A stretch of DNA of 32,547 bases, taken from Ramlibacter sp. (GTDB lineage: Bacteria; Pseudomonadota; Gammaproteobacteria; Burkholderiales; Burkholderiaceae_C). This document shows, one piece after another, positions 23,725 to 31,937 of this stretch (positions are counted from its first letter, which is position 1; every line of letters begins with the position of its first letter). The notes under the pieces were generated by a model that had not been told where the DNA came from, ran no database searches, and saw only the letters and a program-made list of their open reading frames with translations. Where the stretch lies: assembly GCA_022844525.1 (NCBI GenBank), contig JALHLO010000015.1, positions 1-32,547 of the forward strand, read 5' to 3'. Both the position numbers and the translations under genes were made by a program.

Positions 23725-25221
23725 ATGATCCGCAACCTGCGCCTGCTCGCCGTGGCCGCGGCCCTGGCCGCTACCGCCTCCCATGCCGCCGTGCCGCTGC
23801 CCAAGTACAACGTCGACCGGTCGCAGACGACCGTCTCCGGCCTGTCCTCCGGCGGCTTCATGGCCAACCAGCTGGGCTGGGCCCACTCCTCGCTGTTCCG
23901 CGGCGTCGGCATCTTCGCCGCCGGCCCCTACCTGTGCGCCGGCCACAACAACTACACGGCCTGCATGTACAACGCCACGATCGGCAGCGCGCAGCTCGCC
24001 ACGATGCAGAACAGCATCGACAGCTACGCGGCGAGCGGCGCGATCGACCCGAAGTCGGGCGTGGCCTCGCAGAAGGTCTACCTGTTCGTGGGCAGCAGCG
24101 ACTTCACCGTCGGCCCCAACCCGATGACCGCGCTGCGCACGCAATACACCAACAACGGCGTGCCCGCGGCCAACCTCGAGTACGTGCAACGCGCGAGCAC
24201 CGCGCACGTGTTTCCCACCGACTTCGACGCCACCGGCAACAACGCCTGCAACTCGAGCGCCTCGCCCTACATCAGCAACTGCGGCTACGACGGCGCCAAG
24301 GCGGTGCTGACGAAACTGTACGGAACGCTCAACGCGCGCAACAACGCGCCGGCCGCGGGCAACTACATCGAGTTCGACCAGCGGGCCTTCACTTCCAACG
24401 CCGGCGTGGCGCCCACCGGCTGGGTGTACGTGCCGGCGAACTGCGCCGCGGGCGCGCAGTGCCGGGTGCACGTGGCGCTGCACGGCTGCCAGCAAAGCTA
24501 TTCGAAGATCGGCGACAAGTTCATCAAGAACACCGGCTACACGCGCTGGGCCGACACCAACAGCATCATCGTGCTGTTCCCGCAGACGCAGGTGGACAAC
24601 ACCAGCCGGCCGACCGCCGCGAGCGGCTCGCTGGCCAACCCGAACGCCTGCTGGGACTGGGTGGGCTGGTACGGCAACAACTTCGCGCAGAAGGCCGGCA
24701 CGCAGGTCGCCGCCATCAAGGCGATGGTGGACACGCTGTCCTCGGGCGCGGGCTCCGGCGGTGGGGGCGGCGGCGGCACCCTGCCGGCGCCGACCGGCGT
24801 CAGCGTCTCGGGCGCGACCAGGAGCTCGATGAACGTCGCCTGGTCCGCCGTGACCGGCGCCTCGGGCTACAACGTGTTCCGCAACGGCACCAAGGACAAC
24901 GCCCTGGCCATCACGGGCACGACGTACACGGACACGGGCCTGGCCGCGGCGACCACCTATTCGTGGACGGTGGCGGCGCTCGACGCCGGCGGCGTGCAGG
25001 GCGCGCAGTCGGCGCCGGTGAGCGGCACCACCACGGGCACCGCCGCCACGTGCTACACCGCCACCAACTACGCCCACACCACGGCCGGCCGCGCCTACAC
25101 CGCAGGCGGCTACACCTATGCCAACGGGTCCAACCAGAACATGGGCCTGTGGAACGTCTTCGTCACGACCACCCTGAAGCAGACCGGTCCCAACTACTAC
25201 GTGATCGGCACCTGTCCATGA
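23725..25221 (+). CDS. phaZ: Extracellular poly(3-hydroxybutyrate) depolymerase
   Basis: Secreted serine esterase that cuts PHB/PHA polyester, 498 aa from ATG 23725 (AGGAGA upstream; a start at 23629 would bury the signal peptide). The signal peptide is ~1-21. The lipase box GLSSG is at 39-43 (Ser41 nucleophile), well before the oxyanion segment HVALHGCQQS (~255); that order is the type 2 catalytic-domain arrangement. A Gly-rich linker (~345-352) leads to a fibronectin type III domain (~355-435; APTGVSVSG...STWTV-like), then a C-terminal ~58-residue Cys-bounded module (CYTATNYAHTTAGRAY...YVIGTC), probably a polymer-binding domain. Its place between an ABC receptor and its ATPase is unusual. 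Confidence 0.92.
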   Translation: MIRNLRLLAVAAALAATASHAAVPLPKYNVDRSQTTVSGLSSGGFMANQLGWAHSSLFRGVGIFAAGPYLCAGHNNYTACMYNATIGSAQLATMQNSIDSYAASGAIDPKSGVASQKVYLFVGSSDFTVGPNPMTALRTQYTNNGVPAANLEYVQRASTAHVFPTDFDATGNNACNSSASPYISNCGYDGAKAVLTKLYGTLNARNNAPAAGNYIEFDQRAFTSNAGVAPTGWVYVPANCAAGAQCRVHVALHGCQQSYSKIGDKFIKNTGYTRWADTNSIIVLFPQTQVDNTSRPTAASGSLANPNACWDWVGWYGNNFAQKAGTQVAAIKAMVDTLSSGAGSGGGGGGGTLPAPTGVSVSGATRSSMNVAWSAVTGASGYNVFRNGTKDNALAITGTTYTDTGLAAATTYSWTVAALDAGGVQGAQSAPVSGTTTGTAATCYTATNYAHTTAGRAYTAGGYTYANGSNQNMGLWNVFVTTTLKQTGPNYYVIGTCP

Positions 25222-25237
25222 ACGCAACTTCCCATCC

Positions 25238-26014
25238 ATGAGCCAGCTCGCCACGCACGACCTGACGGTCCGGTTCGGCGGCCACGTCGCGGTCAACGGT
25301 GTCACCTGCGCCTTCGAGCCGGGGACCCTGACCGCGATCGTCGGCCCGAACGGGGCCGGCAAGACGACCTACTTCAACCTGATCTCCGGGCAGCTCAAGG
25401 CCAGCAGCGGCACCGTCACGCTGGGGGGCCGCGACCTTTCGGGCGCCTCCGCTTCCGAGCGCACGCGCGCCGGGCTGGGACGCGCCTTCCAGCTCACCAA
25501 CCTGTTCCCGCGCCTGACGGTGCTGGAGAACGTGCGGCTGGCGGTGCAGGCCACGCGCGAAGGCCCGCACCGCCGCGGCCTGAACCTGTGGAGCGTGTGG
25601 AGCAACCACGGCGACCTGCTCGCGCGGGCCGACGCGCTGCTGGCCGAGATCGCGCTGAAGGACAAGGAGGACGAGCTGGTCGCCAACCTGCCGCACGGCG
25701 ACCAGCGCAAGCTGGAGGTGGCGCTGCTGATGGCAATGGAGCCGCAGGTCTACATGTTCGACGAGCCCACGGCGGGCATGAACCACGCGGAGGCGCCGGT
25801 GATCCTGGACCTGATCCGCAGGCTGAAGGCGGACCGGACCAAGACCATCCTGCTGGTGGAGCACAAGATGGACGTGGTGCGCGAACTGGCGGACCGCATC
25901 ATCGTGCTGCACAACGGGTCGCTGGTGGCGGATGGGGAGCCGGCGGAGGTGATTGCTTCGCCTGTCGTGCAGGAAGCGTACCTGGGGGTCTCCGCCCAGA
26001 AGGAGGCCGCATGA
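25238..26014 (+). CDS. livG: Branched-chain-type ABC transporter ATP-binding protein LivG
   Basis: Cytoplasmic ATPase of the ABC importer, 258 aa. Walker A GPNGAGKTT (36-44), Q-loop GRAFQLTNLFPRLTVLENV, signature LPHGDQRKLEVALLM, Walker B VYMFDEPTAGMN and the switch His in LLVEHKMDVV are intact. The insertion between the Q-loop and the signature (GPHRRGLNLWSVWSNHGD) is typical of LivG. The start is 16 bp after the depolymerase stop, so the two genes are very likely cotranscribed. The gap to livF carries a repeat pair. Confidence 0.96.
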   Translation: MSQLATHDLTVRFGGHVAVNGVTCAFEPGTLTAIVGPNGAGKTTYFNLISGQLKASSGTVTLGGRDLSGASASERTRAGLGRAFQLTNLFPRLTVLENVRLAVQATREGPHRRGLNLWSVWSNHGDLLARADALLAEIALKDKEDELVANLPHGDQRKLEVALLMAMEPQVYMFDEPTAGMNHAEAPVILDLIRRLKADRTKTILLVEHKMDVVRELADRIIVLHNGSLVADGEPAEVIASPVVQEAYLGVSAQKEAA

Positions 26015-26030
26015 CGTCCCGGTCTTGCTC

Positions 26031-26113
26031 CCTCCCCCTCCGGGGGAGGGCTGGGGTGGGGGCACTCCCCCGCCGCACCGCCCCCATCCCGACCTTCCCC
26101 CAGAGGGGGAAGG
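26031..26113. repeat. REP-like inverted repeat pair inside the livG-livF gap
   Basis: The left arm 26031-26062 (CCTCCCCCTCCGGGGGAGGG followed by a G/T-rich tail) and the right arm 26081-26113 are inverted relatives of each other, each with its own CCCCCTC/GAGGGGG palindrome. The right arm's outer end runs into AGGAGG (26111-26116), which serves as the livF ribosome-binding site. I recall similar intergenic elements in Comamonadaceae genomes, but cannot check here. Confidence 0.75.
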
Positions 26114-26123
26114 AGGAAAACCA

Positions 26124-26849
26124 ATGAGCGACAACCTCCTCACCCTTTCCGGCGTGCACACGCACATCGGCGCGTACCACATCCTGCACGGCGTCGACCT
26201 GGCCGTGCCGCGCGGGCAGCTGACCATGCTCCTCGGGCGCAACGGCGCCGGCAAGACCACGACGCTGCGCACCATCATGGGCCTGTGGCGCGCGTCGCAG
26301 GGCCGCATCGCCTTCGGCGGCCAGGACATCACGCAGGCCCCGACGCCCCAGATCGCGGGCCTGGGCATCGCCTATGTGCCGGAGAACATGGGCATCTTCG
26401 CCGACCTCACGGTCAAGGAGAACATGGTGCTGGCCGCGCGCGGCGCGAAGAACGCGAGCCAGATCGACGGCGAGCGGCTGCAGTGGATCTTCTCGCTGTT
26501 CCCCGCCGTGGAGAAGTTCTGGAACCACCCGGCCGGCAAGCTGTCCGGCGGCCAGAAGCAGATGCTGGCGGTGGCGCGCGCGATCGTCGAGCCGCGCGAA
26601 CTGCTGATCGTCGACGAGCCCAGCAAGGGCCTGGCGCCCGCGATCATCAACAACATGATCGGGGCCTTCGAGCAGCTCAAGGCCAGGGGCGTGACCATCC
26701 TGCTGGTCGAACAGAACATCAACTTCGCCAAGCGCCTGGGCGACACGGTCGCCGTGATGGACAACGGCGTGGTGGTGCACGCGGGCTCCATGAAGGAACT
26801 CGCCGAGGACGAGGAGCTGCAGCACTCGCTGCTGGGGCTGGCGCTATGA
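26124..26849 (+). CDS. livF: Branched-chain-type ABC transporter ATP-binding protein LivF
   Basis: Second ATPase of the importer, 241 aa. Walker A GRNGAGKTTT is near 38, Q-loop YVPENMGIFADLTVKENM, signature KLSGGQKQMLAVARAI, Walker B LLIVDEPSKGLAP, and switch region LLVEQNINFA. ATG 26124 follows AGGAGG at 8 bp; the frame is open upstream into the repeat, but that stretch is repeat-encoded and not credible protein. The stop overlaps livH (ATGA). Confidence 0.96.
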   Translation: MSDNLLTLSGVHTHIGAYHILHGVDLAVPRGQLTMLLGRNGAGKTTTLRTIMGLWRASQGRIAFGGQDITQAPTPQIAGLGIAYVPENMGIFADLTVKENMVLAARGAKNASQIDGERLQWIFSLFPAVEKFWNHPAGKLSGGQKQMLAVARAIVEPRELLIVDEPSKGLAPAIINNMIGAFEQLKARGVTILLVEQNINFAKRLGDTVAVMDNGVVVHAGSMKELAEDEELQHSLLGLAL

Positions 26850-27829
26850 ACCTGCTGAAAGACTTCGACTGGAAGCCGCTGGCGCTGGTGCCCGTGCTGG
26901 CGCTGCTGGTGCTGCCCTTCATCGGCTCGCCTTCCACCTGGGTGACGCTCACGGTGGCGGGCCTGGCCATGGGCATGATCATCTTCATCATCGCCTCGGG
27001 CCTGACGCTGGTGTTCGGCCTGATGGACGTGCTGAACTTCGGCCACGGCGTGTTCATCGCGCTGGGCGCCTTCGTCGCCACCAGCGTGCTTGGCGCGATG
27101 GGCGACTACACGGCGTCGGCCAGCCTGTGGATGAACCTGCTGGCGGTGCTGCCCGCGATGGTGGTGGCGATGCTGGTGGCCGGCGCCATCGGCCTGGCCT
27201 TCGAGCGCTTCATCGTGCGGCCGGTGTACGGCAACCACTTGAAGCAGATCCTGATCACCATGGGCGGGATGATCATCGGCGAGGAGCTGATCAAGGTCAT
27301 CTGGGGCCCGCTGCAGATCCCGCTGCCGCTGCCCGCGGGCATGCGCGGCAGCCTCTACCTGGGCGACGCGGCGGTGGAGAAGTACCGCCTGATCGCCGTG
27401 GTGGTGGGCGTGCTCGTGTTCGCGCTGCTGCTGTGGACGCTCACGCGCACCAAGATCGGCCTGCTGATCCGCGCGGGTGTGCAGGACCGCGAGATGGTGG
27501 AGTCGCTCGGCTACCGCATCCGCGTGCTGTTCGTCGGCGTCTTCATGGTGGGCAGCGCGCTGGCCGGCCTGGGCGGCGTGATGTGGGGCCTGTACCAGCA
27601 GAACGTGGTGCCGCAGATGGGCGCGCAGGTCAACGTGCTGATCTTCATCGTGCTGATCATCGGCGGGCTGGGTTCGACCACGGGCGCTCTCGTCGGCGCC
27701 TTGCTGGTGGGCCTGATGGCCAACTACACCGGCTTCCTGGTGCCCAAGATGGCGCTGTTCTCCAACATCCTGCTGATGATGGCCATCCTGCTGTGGCGTC
27801 CGCAGGGCGTCTATGCCCTGAGCAAGTGA
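26846..27829 (+). CDS. livH: Branched-chain-type ABC transporter permease LivH
   Basis: Inner-membrane permease, 327 aa, about eight hydrophobic segments. Family motifs are ASGLTLVFGLMDVLNFGHGVFIALGAF (~49-75) and the cytoplasmic coupling loop RAGVQDREMVESLGYRI (~210-226), followed by GGLGSTTGALVGALLVGL. It overlaps livF by 4 bp and is followed by livM after 7 bp, so the membrane subunits are made together. Confidence 0.96.
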   Translation: MNLLKDFDWKPLALVPVLALLVLPFIGSPSTWVTLTVAGLAMGMIIFIIASGLTLVFGLMDVLNFGHGVFIALGAFVATSVLGAMGDYTASASLWMNLLAVLPAMVVAMLVAGAIGLAFERFIVRPVYGNHLKQILITMGGMIIGEELIKVIWGPLQIPLPLPAGMRGSLYLGDAAVEKYRLIAVVVGVLVFALLLWTLTRTKIGLLIRAGVQDREMVESLGYRIRVLFVGVFMVGSALAGLGGVMWGLYQQNVVPQMGAQVNVLIFIVLIIGGLGSTTGALVGALLVGLMANYTGFLVPKMALFSNILLMMAILLWRPQGVYALSK

Positions 27830-27836
27830 CCACGCC

Positions 27837-28985
27837 ATGCTGACCCGGCTTCTCTCCAATGATTTCCCGCGCAGCCGCGTGCTGGCGGCCGTGCTGGTGC
27901 TGATCTTCCTGGCGCTCGCGTTCACGCCCTTCCTGTTCCCCGGCGTCAAGGCCTTGAACGTGGCCGCCAAGGTGCTGGTGTTCATCGTGCTGGTGGCGAG
28001 CTTCGACCTGCTGCTCGGCTACACGGGCATCGTGAGCTTCGCGCACACCATGTTCTTCGGCATCGGCGCCTACGGCATCGCCATCGCCTCCACGCGCATG
28101 GGCCCCGGCTGGACCTCGCTGCTGGTGGGCACGGTCGCCGCGCTGGCGGTGTCCTTCGTGCTGGCCGCGGCGATCGGCCTGTTCTCGCTGCGCGTGCGCG
28201 CGATCTTCTTTTCGATGATCACGCTGGCCTTCGCCGCCGCCTTCCAGACGCTCGCCTCGCAGCTGTCGGAATTCACCGGCGGCGAGGACGGCCTGACCTT
28301 CAAGATGCCCGAGGTGCTGTCGCCCAGCTTCGAGTTCTCGGAAACGCCGTTCCTCGGCGTGTCGCTGGACGGGCGCCTGCTCTGCTACTACCTGCTGTTC
28401 GTGGCGGCGCTGGTGCTGTTCCTGGCCATGCTGCGCATCGTGAACTCGCCCTTCGGCCGGGTGCTGCAGGCGATCCGCGAGAACGAGTTCCGCGCCGAGG
28501 CCATCGGCTACCGGGTGGTGGTCTACCGCACCGTCTCCAGCATCCTGTCGGCGCTGTTCGCGACGCTGGCCGGCGCCATGCTGGCGATCTGGCTGCGCTA
28601 CAACGGGCCCGACACCACGCTGTCCTTCGAGATCATGCTGGACGTGCTGCTGATCGTGGTGATCGGCGGCATGGGGACGATCTACGGCGCGGCCATCGGC
28701 TCGGGCCTGTTCCTGGTGGCGCAAAGCTACCTGCAGGACCTGCTGAAGCTCGCCAGCGACGCGGTCTCGGGACTGCCCTGGCTGGCCGCGCTGCTCTCGC
28801 CGGACCGCTGGCTGCTGTGGCTGGGGCTGCTGTTCGTGCTGTCCGTCTACTACTTCCCAACCGGCGTCGTCGGGCGTCTGCGCGCCCTGCGGGCGGTGGC
28901 TGCGCACCGCAAGCCTTCCGCCACGCCGGCCTCCTCGGCGGCGGCCACCCCCGGCGTGCAAGGAGACTGTGTTGAGAGCAACTGA
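27837..28985 (+). CDS. livM: Branched-chain-type ABC transporter permease LivM
   Basis: Second permease, 382 aa. Typical segments are LLLGYTGIVSFAHTMFFGIGAYG (~60-82), the coupling loop RVLQAIRENEFRAEAIGYRV (~208-228) and GGMGTIYGAAIGSGLF (~277-293). The last ~35 residues form a hydrophilic Ala/Pro/Ser-rich tail without family similarity that I can see. An AAGGAG within its end (28960-28965) is placed to start the downstream hydrolase. Confidence 0.95.
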   Translation: MLTRLLSNDFPRSRVLAAVLVLIFLALAFTPFLFPGVKALNVAAKVLVFIVLVASFDLLLGYTGIVSFAHTMFFGIGAYGIAIASTRMGPGWTSLLVGTVAALAVSFVLAAAIGLFSLRVRAIFFSMITLAFAAAFQTLASQLSEFTGGEDGLTFKMPEVLSPSFEFSETPFLGVSLDGRLLCYYLLFVAALVLFLAMLRIVNSPFGRVLQAIRENEFRAEAIGYRVVVYRTVSSILSALFATLAGAMLAIWLRYNGPDTTLSFEIMLDVLLIVVIGGMGTIYGAAIGSGLFLVAQSYLQDLLKLASDAVSGLPWLAALLSPDRWLLWLGLLFVLSVYYFPTGVVGRLRALRAVAAHRKPSATPASSAAATPGVQGDCVESN

Positions 28986-29022
28986 TCCTGCCGGCGGGAC
29001 TCCTGGCCGCCCGAGGGGCCCC

Positions 29023-29892
29023 ATGGACTTCACATCGAACTACGTCACCTGCGCCGGCCGCGAGCTCCACTACACGGAGTGGGGCAGCGGCCACGCCGGC
29101 ACGGTGATCGCGTGGCACGGGCTCGCGCGCACCGGGCGCGACATGGACGAACTGGCGGCTTCGCTGGCGGACCGCTGGCGGGTGGTCTGCCCGGACACGC
29201 TGGGCCGCGGCTACAGCCAGTGGAGCCCGGATCCGGGCAACGAATACAGGCTCGAGTTCTACGCGCGCCTCGCCGCGGAGCTGATGGACCGGCTGGACAT
29301 CGCGCGGGCGCACTGGGTCGGCACCTCCATGGGCGGGGCGATCGGCATGGTGTGTGCCGCGGGGCTGTTCCAGCCGCGGCTGCAGGACCGCATCCAGAGC
29401 CTCGTGCTCAATGACAATGCGCCCCGGCTGGCCGCCGCCGCCGTGGAGCGCATCCGCAGCTACGCGGGCAGCCCGCCCGCGTTCGCGACCATGGCCGAAC
29501 TGGAGGCCTTCTTCCGGCAGGTCTACAAGCCCTATGGCTGGCTGTCGGATGCGCAGTGGCGGCGGCTGACCGAAACGTCCACCCGGCGCCTGCCGGACGG
29601 GCGGGTGACCCCGCACTACGACCCCGCGATGGTGCGCCAGTTCATCGACCATCCGCACGACTACGACCTCTGGGAGCACTACGACCGGCTGCGCATCCCG
29701 GTGCTCTTGCTGCGCGGCGCCGAGTCCGACCTGGTGCTGCCGGACGCCGCCGCGGAGATGATGACGCGCGGGCCCGGGGCGCTGGGACTCACGCAGGTGG
29801 TGGAAGTGGCGGGCTGCGGGCATGCGCCGGCGCTGAACGTGCCGGCGCAGCTGGGACTGGTGCGGGCGTTCATCGAGGCGGCGGAGCGGTGA
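29023..29892 (+). CDS. Alpha/beta-fold hydrolase
   Basis: Cytoplasmic alpha/beta hydrolase, 289 aa from ATG 29023 (MDFTSNYVTCAGRELHYTEWG). Oxyanion segment WHGLARTGRD, nucleophile elbow GTSMGG, acid in RGAESDLVLP and His in GCGHAPAL form a full catalytic set. Upstream in-frame GTG 28969 and TTG 28972 are better placed for the AAGGAG at 28960-28965 and would add 17-18 residues while overlapping livM, so the true start is uncertain. It is the last gene of the ABC operon. An ester or short oligomer hydrolase acting on imported material fits the linked depolymerase, but the substrate is not predictable. Confidence 0.9.
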   Translation: MDFTSNYVTCAGRELHYTEWGSGHAGTVIAWHGLARTGRDMDELAASLADRWRVVCPDTLGRGYSQWSPDPGNEYRLEFYARLAAELMDRLDIARAHWVGTSMGGAIGMVCAAGLFQPRLQDRIQSLVLNDNAPRLAAAAVERIRSYAGSPPAFATMAELEAFFRQVYKPYGWLSDAQWRRLTETSTRRLPDGRVTPHYDPAMVRQFIDHPHDYDLWEHYDRLRIPVLLLRGAESDLVLPDAAAEMMTRGPGALGLTQVVEVAGCGHAPALNVPAQLGLVRAFIEAAER

Positions 29893-29914
29893 TGGGGTGT
29901 CGTCCTCATTCGCC

Positions 29915-31018
29915 CTAACGCAGCGCCCCCAAGGCCACCGCCCGCTCCTTTTGCGCCTTCAACGCATCCGGGTCCGCCGCCGCCTGTGTCGGCCACCCCG
30001 CGAGGTGCTGCTGCGCGATGCCTCCCAGGGCGCGGATCCATTCGGTGTCGTCGTTCAGGCACGGGATGTAGTGGAAGCTGCGCCCGCCCGCGGCCAGGAA
30101 GGCGTCCCGCCCCTCCATCGCGATTTCCTCCAGCGTCTCCAGGCAGTCGCTGGTGAAGCCCGGGCACACCACGTCGACGCGCCGCTTGCCGTCGCGCGCC
30201 AGCGCCTGCAGCGTCGGCTCGGTATAAGGCTCCAGCCACTTCGCCTTGCCGAAGCGGGACTGGAAGGTGAGGGTCCATTCGTCCGGCGCCAGCTCCAGCA
30301 GCTCCGCGAGCAGCCGCCCGGTCTTGCGGCATTCGCAGTGGTACGGGTCCCCGAGGTGCAGCGTGCGTTCCGGCACGCCATGGAAGCTCATGACCAGGTG
30401 GTCGGGACGTCCGTGTTCGCGCCAGTGCCGCTGCACGCCGTGCGCCAGCGCCTGCAGGTAGCCACGGTCGTCGTGGTAGCGGTTCACGAAGCGCAGTTCC
30501 GGCACCGCGCGGCGCGTCTGCGCCCACTGCGCCACGGCGTCGATCACGCTGGCCGTGGTGGTGCCCGAATATTGCGGGTAGGCCGTCAGGACCAGGATGC
30601 GGTCGGCGCCCGCGTCGGCCAGTGCTTCCAGCTCCCCGGCGATGGACGGGTTGCCGTAGCGCATCGCATACACGACGCGCACGCGGTGCCCGTGCTCGCC
30701 CAGCCAGCCCTGCAACCGCTTGGCCTGGCGTTCCGTCCACACCTTCAGGGGCGAGCCCTCCGGCGTCCAGATGGTGGCGTACTTGGCGGCGGACCTGGCC
30801 GAACGCAGCGGCAGGATCACGCCGTACAGCAGCGGCAGCCAGGCCAAGCGCGGGATCTCCACCACGCGCGGGTCGCCGAGGAATTCGGCGAGGTAGCGGC
30901 GCACGGCGGCGGGCGTGGGTTCATCGGGCGTTCCCAGATTGCACAGGACGACGGCGGTGAAGGGCGCCTGGCCGTGCCGGTGCGCGGGACGGGCGGGGGA
31001 GCTGGCGTTCGCGGGCAT
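29915..31018 (-). CDS. hemH: Ferrochelatase
   Basis: Inserts Fe(II) into protoporphyrin IX, the last step of heme synthesis. It is 367 aa. N-terminal VVLCNLGTPDEPTPAAVRRYLAEFL and QAKRLQGWL are typical. The catalytic His is in MSFHGVPERT, the Glu in GFTSDCLETLEEI, and YHCECRKT and FQSRFGKAKWLEPYT are conserved blocks. The first ~17 residues are a non-conserved lead. Convergent with the hydrolase gene (22-bp gap, no clear terminator) and divergent from the HAD gene (17-bp gap), so its promoter must overlap the HAD start region. A heme-biosynthesis gene near a 16-heme locus is compatible but not evidence of linkage. Confidence 0.97.
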   Translation of the reverse strand: MPANASSPARPAHRHGQAPFTAVVLCNLGTPDEPTPAAVRRYLAEFLGDPRVVEIPRLAWLPLLYGVILPLRSARSAAKYATIWTPEGSPLKVWTERQAKRLQGWLGEHGHRVRVVYAMRYGNPSIAGELEALADAGADRILVLTAYPQYSGTTTASVIDAVAQWAQTRRAVPELRFVNRYHDDRGYLQALAHGVQRHWREHGRPDHLVMSFHGVPERTLHLGDPYHCECRKTGRLLAELLELAPDEWTLTFQSRFGKAKWLEPYTEPTLQALARDGKRRVDVVCPGFTSDCLETLEEIAMEGRDAFLAAGGRSFHYIPCLNDDTEWIRALGGIAQQHLAGWPTQAAADPDALKAQKERAVALGALR

Positions 31019-31035
31019 GAGGTATTCTCGCCGCC

Positions 31036-31728
31036 ATGCTGGACACGGGGAAAATCAGGGCCATCACCATCGACCTGGACGACACGTTGTGGCCCATCTG
31101 GCCCACGATCGAACGGGCCGAAAAGGCGCTGCACGACTGGCTGACGGAGCACGCACCCATGACCTCGGCGCTGTTCGCCAATGCGGCGGCGCTGCGCGAG
31201 ATCCGCGGCGAGATGACCACCGCGCGTCCGGACCTGAAGCACGACATGAGCGCGCTGCGCCGCGAGTCGATCCGCCTCGCCCTGTACCGCGCGGGGGAGG
31301 ACCCGCTGCTGGCCGAGGCGGCCGTCGAGGTCTTCTTCGCCGAGCGCCAGCGCGTGACGCTGTTCGAGGATGCGCTGCCCGCCCTGGAGTACCTGGCGGG
31401 CCGCTTCCCGGTGGTGGCGCTGTCCAACGGCAACGCGGACGTGCAGCGCGTCGGGCTCGAGCGCTTCTTCCGCGCCAGCGTCTGCGCGCGCGAGTTCGGC
31501 GTCGGCAAGCCCGATCCGCGGATCTTCCACGCCGCCGCGGGCGCGGTGGACACCATGCCGGAGTTCATCCTGCACATCGGCGACGACGCGACGCTCGACG
31601 CGCTGGGCGCGCTGAACGCGGGGATGCAGGCCGCCTGGCTGAACCGGTCGGACGCCTTGTGGCCGCACGAGCAGGAGCCGCACGTCACGCTGACGCACCT
31701 GGGCGAGCTGCGCGATTTGATCGGCTAG
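31036..31728 (+). CDS. HAD-superfamily hydrolase (subfamily IA)
   Basis: Probable phosphatase, 230 aa. Motif I is DLDDTLW (13-19; nucleophile Asp13), motif II LSNGN (~134), motif III GVGKPDPRIF (~156, with the Lys) and motif IV HIGDDATLDALGA (~179). The cap is the helical C1 type. It resembles YigB/FMN-type phosphatases but substrate calls in this family are unreliable. It begins 17 bp from the hemH start on the opposite strand; a TATTCT only 8 bp ahead of its ATG would imply an almost leaderless mRNA, so the promoter probably lies inside hemH. Confidence 0.9.
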   Translation: MLDTGKIRAITIDLDDTLWPIWPTIERAEKALHDWLTEHAPMTSALFANAAALREIRGEMTTARPDLKHDMSALRRESIRLALYRAGEDPLLAEAAVEVFFAERQRVTLFEDALPALEYLAGRFPVVALSNGNADVQRVGLERFFRASVCAREFGVGKPDPRIFHAAAGAVDTMPEFILHIGDDATLDALGALNAGMQAAWLNRSDALWPHEQEPHVTLTHLGELRDLIG

Positions 31729-31736
31729 GGGCGGAC

Positions 31737-31872
31737 GTCGCGGTTCGCCTGCGGGCTCACCACGACCTACGGAAGCTGGCGGGCGGCGTCGCGGTTCGCC
31801 TGCGGGCTCACCACGACCTACGGAAGCTGGCGGGCGGCGTCGCGGTTCGCCTGCGGGCTCACCACGACCTAC
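31737..31872. repeat. Tandem 51-bp repeat (about 2.7 copies) of a REP arm
   Basis: The 34-bp arm (GTCGCGGTTCGCCTGCGGGC followed by TCACCACGACCTAC) occurs at 31737-31770, 31788-31821 and 31839-31872, separated by two identical 17-bp spacers (31771-31787, 31822-31838). Copies are perfect, indicating recent expansion. It is not a CRISPR because the spacers are identical. The arm matches the reverse complement of the right arm at 20700-20733 with 2 mismatches. Confidence 0.92.
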
Positions 31873-31882
31873 GGGGCCGCTC

Positions 31883-31920
31883 GTAGGTCGTGGTGAGCGC
31901 GCGCAGCGCCGAACCGCGAC
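31883..31920. repeat. Inverted REP arm closing locus 2
   Basis: The 38-bp arm starts with the GTAG head and is the exact reverse complement of 20641-20678. With the tandem arms before it, it makes a REPIN-like inverted pair with a 10-bp spacer. It sits between the 3' ends of the convergent HAD and hpnE-like genes. Confidence 0.9.
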
Positions 31921-31937
31921 GCTGCCCCGGCTGACGG

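Noticed and set aside
25953-26123. N-terminal extension of LivF through the intergenic repeat
   Set aside because: The extension is encoded by livG 3' sequence and the repeat pair, is Pro/Arg-rich, and precedes a normal LivF N-terminus with its own AGGAGG.
31737-31872. Regular short repeats that could be a CRISPR array
   Set aside because: The 17-bp spacers are identical to each other, the repeat is a REP arm also found elsewhere, and no cas genes are present.
30915-31886. 323-codon frame through hemH start, HAD gene and REP array
   Set aside because: It is an out-of-frame shadow; the repeated peptide blocks simply reflect the 51-bp (17-codon) tandem repeat.
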